DNA of 64,000 nucleotides from Flaccisagitta enflata (Eukaryota; Chaetognatha; Sagittoidea; Aphragmophora): NCBI GenBank assembly GCA_965153355.1, contig OZ231127.1, positions 34,906,001 to 34,970,000 of the forward strand, read 5' to 3'. Shown piece by piece: positions 1 to 13,880 of this stretch (position 1 is its first letter; each line of letters starts with the position of its first letter). The notes under the pieces were generated by a model. It saw only the letters and a program-made list of their open reading frames with translations, ran no database searches and was not told where the DNA came from. The position numbers and the translations under genes were made by a program.

Positions 1-418
1 TAGCTCCTAAACCGTTTGAGATACAGATCTGGGGTTGGTCTAGATTGAAAGAAAATTCGTAAATCTTTAAAATCACCTAAAAAAAAAGCTCATATAAGTT
101 TTTTTCGGGCTTTCTTAAAAGTCAACGAAGAGCTGCAGCTTTTTCCAGTTCAACTTTAACACTTGTGACCACCTCTTCTTTATTCTTGTGCCATTTCTAA
201 ACGAATAAAGCGGGGACAACCAGCAAGGTCTCATTCAAAAGATCTTTCACAGAGCTTTCAAACGGTCATGGATTTTCTTATGTTATTCTCATTGGATGAA
301 TAAAAAATAATGAAAAGCATTTTGTTCCGTTTTTTTTTTCTTTTTTTTTTTTTTTTGCAACCGTTAGCATTCCGAATAAACTAGCTTTTACGTAACTTTT
401 ACATGACTTTTTCATCAG

Positions 419-2203
<1,785 letters not shown>

Positions 2204-2544
2204 AGAAAACGGCGATATCCAAGCCTTCAATTTATTGAGCAGCAGCGCAAGACAAAGAGGCCAAGTTAGATGGATTGGGAAACGATCCTTATGTCATCAA
2301 GATTTGAAGCATCAGCTTGCACTTCGCTCAGTAATGCATTTCTGTAAAAAAAATCTTTTAGTATGTCTTTGAAAAAAATATCTTTGATGTCCCATATTGA
2401 TAAAAGTAAATCAATGATAATGCTCAACATACAAATACATACAATATCTGTACATAACTATACTGTTGTATAAAAACACAAAAACATGTTTTTATCAAAC
2501 TTAAACTTAACTTAAATTTTGCATACCACGTTCTCCTAGCCACA
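2204..2544. other. 3' flank of the precursor gene
   Basis: AT-rich sequence after the stop codon, presumed 3' UTR and intergenic. I see no canonical AATAAA within the first 300 bp, so the polyadenylation site is not placed. No other gene is visible. Confidence 0.5.
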
Positions 2545-3095
2545 CCGTACGAATACACCATCTTCGGATCGGACTGTAAAATGCAAAACCTTTATAGCTC
2601 TTAAACCACTAGGAAAGAAATTATGAAATTTGAAGTGAATATTGGCAATATGTGACGGTTTTTGCATGTCAAAGCTCAGATCGTAGTATAGAAAAGGTGA
2701 GGGGAAAACAAAATATTGAAAGAACATCCATTCTTTAGTCAAAATTCTTTTCTTTACGTGTTTTTTTTTTGGAAAGTGCTGTTTTTTTCTCAGAATATGC
2801 AGCAAATAGATAAAACATCTGTCATCAAAAATAAATCCTAGACTTTTTGATGAAATGCAAAGTAATTTCAAGCAGACAAAGACAACTTCTACCAAAAAAA
2901 ATGAGGAAAAATTGATCTTAATTAAAAAATAGGTTTTCTTTCAATATTTTTTTCATGCTATGATCTGAGCTTTGACAGGTAAAAACCATCATATGTTACC
3001 AATGCTCACTGAAAATTTCACAACTTTTTCCCAAGTGGTTAAGGAGCTATAAAGGTTTTCCATTTTACAGTTCGATCCAAAGACGGTGTAGTGCA
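2545..3095. mobile_element. Fold-back element, about 550 bp
   Basis: The left end (CACCATCTTCGGATCGGACT, then TTTATAGCTC about 20 bp on) reappears inverted at 3040-3095 (GAGCTATAAAGG, then TTCGATCCAAAGACGGTG). The similarity continues inward (GTGACGGTTTTTGCATGTCAA near 2653 against TTGACAGGTAAAAACCATCA near 2971). The arms are diverged and there is no coding frame, so this is an old non-autonomous element. Confidence 0.7.
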
Positions 3096-4150
3096 ATGGT
3101 GGTCTAACAGATGTGCCATATGCAAAGCCAAAGCCCAAAGCCAGCCCCATCTCACATGCGTGCAGAGTTTGACTTTTGTTTTATCTAATGGAAACCCAGA
3201 TTGCCTCACCCCCTCTACCAGTTTTTGTTTTATTCAGACGTCTCTAGTAGTGCTGTTCTGTTCCATGGTAGAGTTTTGTGAAAAAAAGAACAACAACTTT
3301 TGTCGCGTGAAGAAATGCTGAAACATCGACATCATCGCTGTTTTATATTTTATATTTGTTGTTTTTCTTCCTCTCTTTGCAGAAAAAAAAAGAGATGAAA
3401 TACATACCAAGTGCCACTTTTAAATCAGGAGTTTTTCTATGTTTATTGTATCTAATTACTTTACGACGACAGATATCATGCCTAATTAGTGAGTTGGAAG
3501 CATGGCTGAAAAACGCGTATCTTGATCTTGCTTTTTAGAATTAGTCATCAAATTTAAAACGTAAAAAAGTGGATGCGATTCAATATGAAAGATGAGACAA
3601 ATTGGCATTGCCCTCTGTACAAGAAACGCGGAGTTACAATATCGTTGCGGACAGGGGGAGGGGGAGGGCAGGAACGGAAGCGCGCGTTTATACTCTGCTC
3701 GACTCTTTCATTTTGGACGGACCAACGAACAGACGGACAAACATATTAGAAAAAACAAACATAAAAACAAAAATTTATTAAAACTGTTGAAGCCTAAAAA
3801 TTACCCCCAATAAAGAACCTACTATGTAAACCACCATAACTCCTATATTATCCACTGTAAAGCCCACATTTTTTTGATCTGTAAATCAAGAAGCAACAAA
3901 TAGGTAAAGGATAATTGTAAGTGCCCTGCGTGTGTAAGCCATGAGCAAAGGGAGAGAAGGCAAAAAAGCCGATAGATACATTAGATATAGGCACGCAGAT
4001 AATCCATGATAGTGACAGTCTGACAGACAGACAAACAGAATGTGTAAAAGAGAAGTAAGAGAAAACAAAATCCAATTCGACGGAAAGCCAATAAAACTCA
4101 TTTCGTGGGTTTTTGAGAAGGCCGCTCGGTGAAACTGGCGGTTAGAAAAA
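3096..4150. other. No gene recognised; single-copy-like sequence
   Basis: Contains a short GC-richer patch with GGACGGACCAACGAACAGAC near 3715-3742, which looks like the simple core of the 200-bp dispersed family, and (GACAGACAGACA)-type sequence near 4018-4035. Nothing else supportable. Confidence 0.4.
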
Positions 4151-4209
4151 AAACATCAAGACCCAAAGAATCGGCGGCAGGACCGGCAGAAGCGAAGGCA
4201 GAGGCGGCG

Positions 4210-4635
4210 GCGGTGATTTTGGGGGTTGGGTCGTTGTAGGGGTGCCCGAGGTGGTGAGAAAGGGGGTATTTGGGGTGATTTGGTATTTTTTAGGTTAAAC
4301 TTTCCTCTGGTATATCCAAATCTCGCTATGTGATGGTGATTTTGGGGGTTGGGTCGTTGTAGGGGTGCCCGAGGTGGTGAGAAAGGGGGTATTTGGGGTG
4401 ATTTGGTATTTTTTAGGTTAAACTTTCCTCTGGTATATCCAAATCTCGCTATGTGATGGTGATTTTGGGGGTTGGGTCGTTGTAGGGGTGCCCGAGGTGG
4501 TGAGAAAGGGGGTATTTGGGGTGATTTGGTATTTTTTAGGTTAAACTTTCCTCTGGTATATCCAAATCTCGCTATGTGATATGATTTTTTCGTTATCACT
4601 GCCGAGGTGGTGGAAAAGGGTTTTGGGTGATTTGG
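4210..4635. repeat. 123-bp tandem satellite, three copies plus a decayed fourth
   Basis: Copies begin at 4212, 4335 and 4458 (GGTGATTTTGGGGGTTGGGT) and are nearly identical. A diverged fourth runs 4581-4635. Because 123 is a multiple of 3, the minus strand shows an open 147-codon frame with a 41-residue repeat; I treat this as a by-product. A further partial unit lies at 6150-6192 on the other side of the inserted fold-back element. Confidence 0.9.
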
Positions 4636-5284
4636 TTTTTACACCGTATGAAATGATCGCCAAGCCCCGCCCCATGTAAGCCCCATATAAGCCCCCAAGC
4701 CCCTAATCAGCCCCACTCTTTTCTTTTACCTAGACATCTGTACAGGGCTTGACAATCGCAATTATCTATCATTTATTTCCGAAACGTTCTTGCCTGTATG
4801 TACAATCGCTTATACCTGCCATTTATGCAGAGAAAAAAAATCCTTATGATTCAAGCCCCCAAAAAAAGCCCCACCACGCCCGCCCTATTACGCCAATACC
4901 ATGGTACAAAAACTTTTTTCTACACTTCTAATGAGACCAATTGCTTCGATAAGCATGTGCACCTCGATGATTTTAGCCTGGGAACGGAGAAAAAAAGTAC
5001 GCCCCTCAAAGAAAAACCTAAGCCCGGGGCTTTCACCTTTCCCTCCTTTTTAGTGTATGAGCAGTTTCTAGATTGGCTCACTTTTCAATCGGCAGGAGAA
5101 ACTTTTCATTAGTGATGCGCGTGATTTTGAATGACAGTCTTACCAGGCTTCCAGTAACGTTCAAACAACACTGAGCATTTAGGTTCTGCGTACAGGTCCA
5201 AGCAGTAGACTACAACGCGGCAAACATATGATAATAGCTTAAAAGAGAGAATACGTACGCGAAAAAATCCTCGAAAAAGCCAAC

Positions 5285-5286
<2 letters not shown>

Positions 5287-5378
<92 letters not shown>
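5287..5378 (+). repeat. (GA)n microsatellite
   Basis: About 92 bp of uninterrupted GA inside the fold-back element; a second GA array lies at 5718-5764. Confidence 0.98.
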
Positions 5379-5381
<3 letters not shown>

Positions 5382-5423
5382 GCTTACCGCCGTAAAGACT
5401 GAATATGTCAATAGAAGCATTTT

Positions 5424-5570
5424 TAGTCGCTGACACGCGACTCTAGAACTTGCCGTGTCGGTTGGTCGGTCGATCCCTAACGTTTTTTTGAAATTGAGTA
5501 GTTTTCGAAATAAAGCCCCTACCCAACTGTCCGCGTCTGTCTTGCCGTGTATCCGGCCATGTTTAAAGTA
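5424..5570 (+). mobile_element. Hairpin-ended 200-bp family, short copy
   Basis: Starts TTAGTCGCTGACACGCGACTCTAG (imperfect terminal palindrome), continues with a GGTTGGTCGGTCGATC core and ends GTGTATCCGGCCATGTTT, matching the family consensus best seen at 54119-54315. Confidence 0.7.
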
Positions 5571-5714
5571 TCATTTACTTTCAAATTGGAATACATAATA
5601 TTTTGCTTTGAATCTTTGGGCCCGCTAGGCAGATAGACATAACGGAAAAATAAATAGACAGGCCATCTGACAAGAGGCATTCCATCTTCTTTATTCCCTC
5701 TTTTTTCTAAGAAA

Positions 5715-5767
<53 letters not shown>

Positions 5768-6189
5768 AACTTCACAACTTAAATAAAGCTCGGCATGTCC
5801 GCCTCTCTGATATGTACACGCGTAACGCCGAAGAAAAGTTTCTTTTAACGCTGACTCAGTCGTGCGATTGGAAAGTGAGACAACTTAGAAACTGCTCATA
5901 CCCAAAAAAAGAGGGGAAGGCTTACGCCCGGGGCGTAAGTTTTTTTTTGAGGGGGCGTACTTTTTTTCTCCGCTCCTAGGCTATTATCATCAAGGTGCTG
6001 ACGCTCATCGCAACTATTAGTCCAATTGCAACTGTCAAAAACAGTTGTTATGTCATAGTATTGGCTCAATAAGGCGGGCTTAGCGGGGCTTTGGCTACAA
6101 ATCCTGGGGCGGGGCTTGGCGATTAATACATTACAATTCATACGGTGTTTTAGGTTAAACTTTCCTCTGGTATATCCAAATCTCGCTAT

Positions 6190-6650
6190 GTGCGGCGGCG
6201 GCGGTGGCGGCAGTGGTTGTGATGGTAGTGCCGTTGGGGCGGCGATGGTGGTTCAAGCAGTGGCGACGGTAGTGGTGGTTACAACGGTAGCGGCGGTTGT
6301 GGTGGTTGTAGCGGCAACGGCGGTGGGATGGTGTTGGTGGTTACCTATAACGATAGTGGTGATAGTGATGGTTGTTGCGGCAGCGGCTGCGGGGTCGGTA
6401 GCAGCGGTTGTGGCAGCAGCAGCGCTGGCGATGATAGTAATTGTAGTGGCAGCAGTGGTGCGGTGGCGTTGGTGGTTGATTTAGCGGTAGCGGCGGTAGT
6501 AGTGTCAGCGGCGTTGGGGCGGTGGTGGTGCTGGTAGCGGCATTGGGGCGGAGGTGGTGGTGGTTGCAGCGACAGAGGGGTGGCGGTAGTTGTTTCTGCA
6601 GCGGCAGCATCGGCGGCGGCGGAAAAAGCGGCGGAAAAAGCGGCAGGGGC
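6190..6650. repeat. Cryptic GGN/GCN trinucleotide-rich tract
   Basis: About 450 bp of imperfect GGC/GGT/GCA triplets. All six frames stay largely open and translate as Gly/Ser/Val/Ala strings, which is what a 3-bp repeat gives; no gene is inferred. It begins exactly at the end of a partial 123-bp satellite unit. Confidence 0.85.
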
Positions 6651-8400
6651 GGTGCAATCAAATGTCCCCGCAGTTTCTATGAATAAGTAAAAAGCCCGTT
6701 GAGTTTCAAGGAGGTCGAATAAGAGAGAAACCAAAGACGAAATGAAAAGTAGTGGCCAAACCTTGTCAGCATAATCCTATGAGTATCTTTTGCAGGTCCG
6801 TAAAAGGCGCACAAGGGCAGAGTAACTATGGCAAAAAAAAAAAGCGAACAGTTACTTCTTTTGCTTATAAATCCTTTGAAAATTCTCCCAGTGTGCTGAA
6901 ATTTTTACTGGAGTTACTTTTTGGTACCATTTAGCATCACTGAAAAAATCGATGTCCTGCTCTAAATAGTTTAGGAATTATAGACTTTTTAAAACTGCTT
7001 GTCCAATGATCACAAATTCAACGTACACACATAAGAATTTTCAAAGAATGAATAAACAAATTAAAAAAAACGCACTAAATCTAGTCCGATTTTGATGAAA
7101 TTTGAAGTGAAAGTAGACCACATTGTTAACAGGCTGTGGTAAAAATTTCATAAAAAAACTCCGATTATTTTAGCAGAAACAGCAAATTTTCCAAAACTTT
7201 TTTTTATGGGTTTAAGAATGAAGATAATGAAGATGAAACCTGAAATATAAAATAATGCTATGGCCATAGTTTTCTACCGATTGTCATGATTTTTTTACTG
7301 GTAACTTTAGTACATGTGAGTAATCTCCAGTAAAATTTTTGTGAAGATGGAAGCATTTTTAGTCTCCCAAATTGCAAAAATATTCTTACAGGTAGCTGAA
7401 TATTTCTTATCCGGAGCAAGCTTACAATCAACTAATATCTACCCCACTAGACTTTATCTGAGTAGAAGCAAATTTTGCCTAGTATTAGTAAATAGCACCA
7501 TCAGACTAGAGTTCAAAAATCATGACAAAACTCCCAAAACTTTTTGCACAATTTTAATTTTACTAAAAATGGAATTTTTTGGATTTAGGATAAATATCAT
7601 CTCTGGCAGTCAAAAAAAGAGGTGACTTCAGTAAAAACGTGATAACGGCTAAAGTATTCAACGGATTTTGATGAAATTTTTACCAGACATAGTCCAAATC
7701 ATGGTTATCATTCCCTGTAAATTTTGTGCCAATTGGTCAACATCTTCTTATGTTTTTGCTCTCTCAAAATTCGTTCGCTTTTTTATTTTGCCATAGTTAA
7801 ACAGGCTCAAGTAAAAAAAGGGGAAGAGTTAATTGCAGGTATGAATTAATGACATATGAAACAATACCACCACTGTTACCACAATTCGAGTGAAGGGCTG
7901 GAAAATGTAAAAAAAAAAAAAAAAAGAAAGAAAAAAGAAACTGAGAGCCGGGAGATGGTCAAACTGGGCCGGGTACGCGAATATTCAAGTCAGGTGAGGG
8001 TAGGTAAGGGGGAGAGATAAAAATTGAAAAAAACTAATAAAACATTTTGGGCAGACGCAGAAACAACCAGGAACCATAGGGGCAAAGAAATAAAATGGTA
8101 TTTTTTTTTAAACAGATTCTTTCTACCATGACACAAGAATAATTATTTGAAATTGGCGATGTTTAGGAAGATCTCTGAACGATCTTTCATTTGTTGTGTC
8201 TAGAAATTCTAGCTCAACCGATTTGGATGTTACAGCGATTTGAATACAACTTCTTATTTTCTGTTCAGTATTAGTTTTTTTTTCTTTTTGAGATCTGGAA
8301 TACAAAAGTGTAAAAACCATAGTAAAAATCATCCTACTGCCATAGACATTAAACAGTTTTAAGAGGACATACCCCCATACTACCACCTGAAATTTTGTGG
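6650..8400. other. AT-rich sequence with dispersed-repeat fragments
   Basis: No gene recognised. Segments around 7080-7180 and 7640-7760 carry the recurring ACCGATTTTGATGAAATTT-like phrase discussed in the findings. A poly-A run lies at about 7909-7925. Confidence 0.4.
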
Positions 8401-8724
8401 AAATCAGACAAAGACTTCTATCATTTTTAGGTGCGACAAAGCACCTCCATAACTGGCTCTGTAAGTTGGTTGGTCTGTCTGTAACGCATTCGTTCGACGA
8501 TCAACACGTCGCACCTTATTGGCCTACTTGGTCTTTTTGTCCGCGACGGAATACCATTCCGACGCGGACTATAATTCGAGGCGGGTGGGTGTCGTCGTCG
8601 TTGTTGTCGTCGTCGTCGTTGTCCACACTTTTAAAAATGGGCTAACTTTTGAACGCCTTGACCGATTTGCTTCATATTTAGAGGGAAGTTGTACTAGGGT
8701 AAGCCGCTTTACATCCTATGCGTA

Positions 8725-9640
8725 TGTCATGATCCGACCCACCCAACCGGCCCAACCAGCCTACCAGCCTAAAAGTGAAAAACGTGCATAACTTCGGCAT
8801 TTTTCAACCGATTTGGTTGAAACTCGGTATGTAGTCTCTAGATGGAAGGACTCAACATATGTATTTGATCTGTATAGATTTTAGCATGTTAACCGGCCAA
8901 ACCGGCCTACCACCCAACCAGCCTACCAGCCTTAAAGCGAAAACCTGCACAACTTCGTCATTTTTCAACCAATTTTGTTGAAACTTGGTATGCAGTCTCT
9001 AAATGAAAGAACTCAACATATGTATTTGAATTGTAAAGGTTTTAGCATGCTAACCGGCCAAACCAGCCTACCACCCAACTGGCCTACCAGCCTAAAAGTT
9101 AAAAATGTGCATAACTTCGGCATTTTTCAACCGATTTGGTTGAAACTTGGTATCTAGTCTCTAAATGGAAGGACTCAACATATGTATTTAAATTGTATAG
9201 ATTTTAGCATGCTAACCGGTCAAACCAGCCTACCACCCAACTAGCCTACCAGCCTAAAAGTGAAAAATGTGCATAACTCTGGCATTTTTCAACCAATTTG
9301 GTTGAAACTCGGTATGTAGTCACTAAATGGAAGAACTCAACATATGTATTTGAATTGTAAAGGTTCTAGCATGCTAACCGGCCAAACCAGCCTACCACCT
9401 AACTACCCTACCAGCCTAAAAGTTAAAAACGTGCATAACTTCGGTATTTTTCAATCGATATGGTTGAAACTTGGTATGTAGTCTCTTAATGGAAGGAATC
9501 AACAAATGTGTATGAATTGTATAGATTTTAGCATGCTAACCGGCCAAACCAGCCTACCATCCAACTACCCTCCACCCAACTAGCCTACCAGCCTGAAAGT
9601 GAAAAATGTGCATAACTTCGGCATTTTTCAACCGACAATG
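8725..9640. repeat. 162-bp tandem satellite, about five to six copies
   Basis: The AACCGG landmark recurs at 8891, 9052, 9214, 9376 and 9538 (spacing 161-162 bp). Each unit carries CAACCAGCCTACCAGCCTAA, then GCATAACTTCGGCATTTTTC, then ATTTGGTTGAAACT, then ACTCAACATATGTATT. A single inverted, diverged unit lies near 60640-60915. Confidence 0.95.
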
Positions 9641-10135
9641 TTGTTTGATAATGTCGTTTGATGTCGTTTGACAATGTCGTTTGACAATGTCGTTTGACAA
9701 TGTCGTTTGACAATGTTGTTTGACAATGTTGTTTGACAATGTTGTTTGACCATGTTGTTTGACCATGTCGTTTGACCATGTCGTTTGACCATGTCGTTTG
9801 ACCATGTCGTTTGACCATGTCGTTTGACCATGTCGTTTGACCATGTCGTTTGACCATGTCGTTTGACCACGTCGTTTGACAACGCCGTTTGACAACGCCG
9901 TTTGACAACGCCGTTTGACAACGCCGTTTGACAACGCCGTTTGACAACGCCGTTTGACAACGCCGTTTGACAACGCCGTTTGACAACGCCGTTTGACAAC
10001 GCCGTTTGACAACGCCGTTTGACAACGCCGTTTGACAACGCCGTTTGACAACGCCGTTTGACAACGCCGTTTGACAACGCCGTTTGACAACGCCGTTTGA
10101 CAACGCCGTTTGACAACGCCATTTGACAAAGCCGT
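9640..10135. repeat. 13-bp minisatellite, about 37 copies
   Basis: Unit GTTTGACAATGTC with three blocks of variants: ACAATGTC/ACAATGTT (about 9640-9750), ACCATGTC (about 9750-9870) and ACAACGCC (about 9870-10120). It follows directly on the 162-bp satellite. As 13 is not a multiple of 3, all three minus-strand frames stay open for 180-208 codons with the same repeating peptide; these are not genes. Confidence 0.97.
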
Positions 10136-10792
10136 TGCACAACGCTGATTCTTCCCAGTCGCGGACCCATACTCTTTCAAGATTTTTCAACTATGATTTT
10201 ATTTTTTTTTTTCTTATTCTTATCTAAGAGAAATAGGCACTCCAGAAAATGAGTAGTTTTGTTCAAATCACTGTAACTCTTAAATAGTTTAAGCTAGGAA
10301 TTCAAGACATATAACTCAAATTGAAGATCTTTCCAAGAGCTTTCCAAACATCACCAATCTTTATCCATTTTTCTTTCGTCATGATGCACAACATATGCTT
10401 TAAAAATACGCCATTTTTTTGCCCCCAGGATTAGACGACGAACAAAACAAAGTGATATGGGTGGATCTACCAACAGACTGACTAATCAACCAACCAACCG
10501 ACAGACTCACCGACTAACCAAAAGACAGAGTCGCGTACATTCGACCGTTAAGTCAGGAAATGAAAGATACATAGGAAAGAAAAGGAGAGATGAAAAAAGT
10601 AGATAAAGCGCAACGCCCAACTTCGGAAAGAGGAGGAAGTTTTTTGGCCAGAAAATTCAATTTGCCAAAAGTTTTGGCAAAACATGGCTGAAAATTTGTG
10701 GTGTTAAAAGCATCCGCTTTTGCATCAAATTCGAAATCCGATCATTCAATTCCGAATGAAACGATGTGTGTTGGCTGGGTCGGATCTACTTT
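10136..10792. other. No gene recognised
   Basis: Unique-looking AT-rich sequence with a short CCAACCAACCGACAGACTCACC-type patch near 10488-10520. Confidence 0.35.
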
Positions 10793-10992
10793 AACAAGGC
10801 CAGATACACGGCTACACCAGTCGCGTGTGGGAGGGCAGGAGCTGTATTTGAGGTTCCTAGATCATTTGGGCTAGAGCAATGAGGTAAAAGAATATAAAAC
10901 TTAAAAAAAATATAAGTGTGACAAACTGATTAACTGACGAACAGACGGACAAACAAAGCGGAGTGTAGAGTCGCGTAGCACGCGACTAAAAA
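10793..10992 (-). mobile_element. Hairpin-ended 200-bp family copy
   Basis: On this strand it starts AACAAGGCCAGATACACGGCTACACCAGTCGCG and ends TAGAGTCGCGTAGCACGCGACTAAAAAG after a GACGGACAAACAAAGCGG core. Confidence 0.8.
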
Positions 10993-11057
10993 GTTATTTT
11001 CCCTTATGATATCGCGCAGTTTTGCGATTGAGTCGATAAAGAACAAAGCCGAATATA

Positions 11058-11157
<100 letters not shown>

Positions 11158-11513
11158 CAAGATATAAACATCAAAACAGAAAAGCAGAGCAGCAGATAGA
11201 CATAAAGACATTAACGGACCATTAACGGGCAAACAGATAATTATGTGGTATGTGATATGTAGATAAAGAAATACTGACGAGCAAAGGTGCTGAAGTCAGT
11301 AAAGAAAGTTAGACTCTTTGTTAAGGCGCAATCTCATTTCACTAATTCAGACCTATCTGTTTCAGTTTTTGACACATAAAACGAAATGCAGTGCTACACT
11401 ACAGACCAAACCCATAGTGAGTTGGTGCGCAAAACAACGTCAAACTTAGTCTTTAGGTTTGTGTCCACAGTTGCATATGCCATATTGGCCAAGACAAGTA
11501 AGCATGGATACCT

Positions 11514-11690
11514 TTTTAAGTCGCGGACACGCGACTCTACAAGCCGCTTTTTGGTCCGTCTGTCCGTCCGTCTGTGGGTCGGTCCGTCGGTCCGTAGGTC
11601 CGTCACAAAGTTGTTTTTTGAGGTTTTCCGCTCCTGCCCAACCGTCCGCGATCAATGCTGCCATGTATACGGCCTTGCTTTCCTCGGAGT
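11514..11690 (+). mobile_element. Hairpin-ended 200-bp family copy
   Basis: TTAAGTCGCGGACACGCGACTCTACAAGCCGC, expanded GTCCGTCCGTCTGTGGGTCGGTCC core, then CTCCTGCCCAACCGTCCGCG...GTATACGGCCTTG. Confidence 0.8.
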
Positions 11691-11761
11691 CCCTTCTTGT
11701 GGCCGTCTACCATATGTCCGGCGGTCGCGTTAAGCTTAATCGACTTGGCTTTGGTAGTGGC

Positions 11762-13275
11762 ACTTTTTAGCATGTTCCAGAGGAACATTTTTTTATTTTC
11801 TTTTTAGGCAATTCCGGCTCTTGAACGACCAAACGAGCCCTCAAACAAAATTGATACAGTAAGTAAATCTGATAATTTTCTTTTATTTGGCGCCAAGCAG
11901 AATGTTCTACGACAAATATTTCTTTAGTTTTGATTTTTTAGAGTTTTTTTTGCAAAAAAATTTGAATTTATTTTTTTTTTATGATAAAGAAGTGTATTTA
12001 TGTTAGTTTGACCATGTAAATACAAGAAAACATGTTCTTGAGCATAGCTGATCATCTCTATGGTTGTTTTTCAGTATTCTTGCTCATTTAGCTTACCAGT
12101 AATGGCGGCTGTTGCCATAAGGAAAAAAGTCGAAAGCATTGGTCACTTTTCACAAAGATTTTGTTTTCAATCACTGCAATTTTTTTTATTTGTTAGATGA
12201 AATAAAGAGCAATCGTATGTAATGATCAACTGAAAATCAGAGAAATGAAATAGATGAACTAAAATATTCAAAATCACTCAACCAAACAACCAGCTATTTT
12301 CAGTGACATGCTTTCCTATATTTGCATGCTCATCCTATTCAAAATCCAAAAAAAAGAGCAACCTAAATGAGCTAACTGAGCTAGAATACTTAAAAACACC
12401 TTCACAGATGAACAGCTCTGCTCACTGACATGCTTTCTTGTATTTGCTTGCTTCAACATGTATAAAAATATCTACAGAAGCAATGATATTACAGTGAGAG
12501 GGGTAGTCAAAATCGCTAGCACCCCTACCTGTAGCTCAGATGATCAATACCACAAGGGTATCAATGGTGGTGGCCGATAGTTTATCCTAATACAACTCCC
12601 GCCATCGAGGCGATTTTGAAATCTCAACCTAGTTTTAGAGATATAGCTCTTTTTAGGTAAAAATCGGCCATTTTCAGGAGTGTTGGATTCAGCCATTTTA
12701 TGACCATTTTCTATAGAATGAGAAGGAAATTCGAAAAACGCCTCAATGGCGGGAACTGTTTTGGGATAGGCTTCCAGCTGCCACATTAGTTGTCTTTATG
12801 ACAATACCCATCTAAGCTGTGGGTAGGGGTGCTAGCGATTTTGCTGCCCCTCTCATTGTATTATCATTGAATCTGTATTCATTTATTACATTTGATATGT
12901 ATAAAAAATTGAGCCAAATGAGCTAAAATGGTCAAAAACACCCTCACGTATGAGCAGCTGTGCTCTTAAACATGTTTTCTTGTATTTGCATGCTATACAA
13001 ACATAAAAACATTCCTTTATTGATCCAACACAAAATCATGAAAAATATAAAAAAAAATTCAATTTGAATTTTCGTAAATAGATTTTTAAAAAATCATGAT
13101 GCAAAAAAATATTTATTGTAGAGCATTTTGCTTGGCGCCAAATGAAAGAGAATTATCAAATTAATTTACATAATTAATTTTGTCTGAGGGTGCAATCGGT
13201 TGATCGAGTTCCGAAACTTTCCCACAAGAAAATGATAACTATATTTCTCTGGAATATGTCAAAAATTCAAAGACT
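11762..13275. mobile_element. 1.5-kb fold-back element
   Basis: Left arm landmarks TTTTTAGCATGTTCCAGAGG (11765), CTCAAACAAAATTGATACAG (about 11840) and GGCGCCAAGCAGAATG (about 11890) return inverted at 13240-13272, about 13165-13190 and 13125-13142 (CATTTTGCTTGGCGCC). The arms are diverged and no coding frame exists. Inside are three to four copies, in both orientations, of a roughly 100-bp unit containing TATTTGCATGCT and AGCTCATTTAGCT-like sequence (about 12010, 12330, 12430, 12960 and again 13360). Confidence 0.7.
12488..12862. mobile_element. Nested 375-bp inverted-repeat element
   Basis: Terminal repeats of about 55 bp: GTGAGAGGGGTAGTCAAAATC followed by GCTAGCACCCCTACC on the left, and GGTAGGGGTGCTAGCGATTT then GCTGCCCCTCTCATTGTA on the right, with ends CAATGATATTACA and TGTATTATCATTG. 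The second tier is also inverted (CGCCATCGAGGCGATTTTG against AAACGCCTCAATGGCGGG). It lies inside the larger fold-back at 11762-13275. Confidence 0.8.
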
Positions 13276-13880
13276 GACTTCGACTTTTTACCTGATTAAG
13301 TTCAGTCTTTTATTTTATTTCAAATGCAATAAATAAATGATTTGATGCATGTCTGAGCATGCAAATACAAGAACAGTGAGTATAGCTGGTCATTTGTGTG
13401 AGTGATTTTGAGTATTTTAGCTCATCTAGCTCATTTGGCTCAGTCCTTTTTTTCTCTGATTTTCAGTGCAATCAATACTTACAATTGCTCTCGATTTAAT
13501 CTAACAAACAAAAAAAAATGTAGTGACTGATACATGCCCACTTAAGTTGCGTGTGGGTGGGCAGGGGCAGTGATAAAAAATGGGCAGGAATAGCAATATA
13601 AACATTGTCCATTGTCCTAAAAATTCAAGTGTCCCCGACAGACCGACTGAGTGACACCATAGAGCATAAACAAGGCCGTTCTTAGATGCTATACAGAATT
13701 AGCGAGTTCTTAGCGCGAGTCGCTCTGCTTTTTTTCTTAGCTCGAAAAATGAGTTAAGCTTAATTCGGAAAATAGAATTAGTGGCGCAGTAGTGAAGAAC
13801 AGACAATTTGAAAAGTCATGGCTGAAGGTCAGTCGTCAAATCGTCGTTGTTTTCTCTCAAGAATTATCAACCCCTCAATG
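13276..13880. other. No gene recognised; fragments of dispersed repeats
   Basis: Holds an outlying copy of the TATTTGCATGCT-type unit (13345-13450) and a partial hairpin-family end (GTTGCGTGTGGGTGGGCAGG near 13546). Confidence 0.4.

Larger units (their letters stand above)
4637..6149. mobile_element. Fold-back element inserted in the 123-bp satellite
   Basis: Terminal inverted repeat ACACCGTATGAA (left, about 4641) against TTCATACGGTGT (right, about 6138-6149). The arms then match inward: CGCCAAGCCCCGCCCC near 4660 against GGGGCGGGGCTTGGCG near 6106; GTACGCCCCTC near 4996 against GAGGGGGCGTAC near 5949; AGCAGTTTCTA near 5060 against TAGAAACTGCT near 5886. Left flank is ...GATTTGGTTTTT and right flank is TTTAGGTTAAAC..., which together make one satellite unit with a likely 3-5 bp T-rich target duplication. 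The interior carries (GA)n and a copy of the hairpin-ended 200-bp family. Confidence 0.75.

Noticed and set aside
4156-4599. 147-codon minus-strand frame with a 41-residue repeat
   Set aside because: The 123-bp satellite length is a multiple of three, so one stop-free unit makes a long frame. No sign of selection or splicing.
9640-10135. Short regular repeat resembling a CRISPR array
   Set aside because: Units are contiguous 13-mers with no unique spacers, in a eukaryotic context.
9554-10190. Three overlapping 180-208 codon minus-strand frames of a VVKRRCQTALSNG-type repeat
   Set aside because: All three frames give the same repeating peptide because the 13-bp unit shifts frame at each copy and contains no stop. 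This follows from the repeat and is not evidence of a protein.
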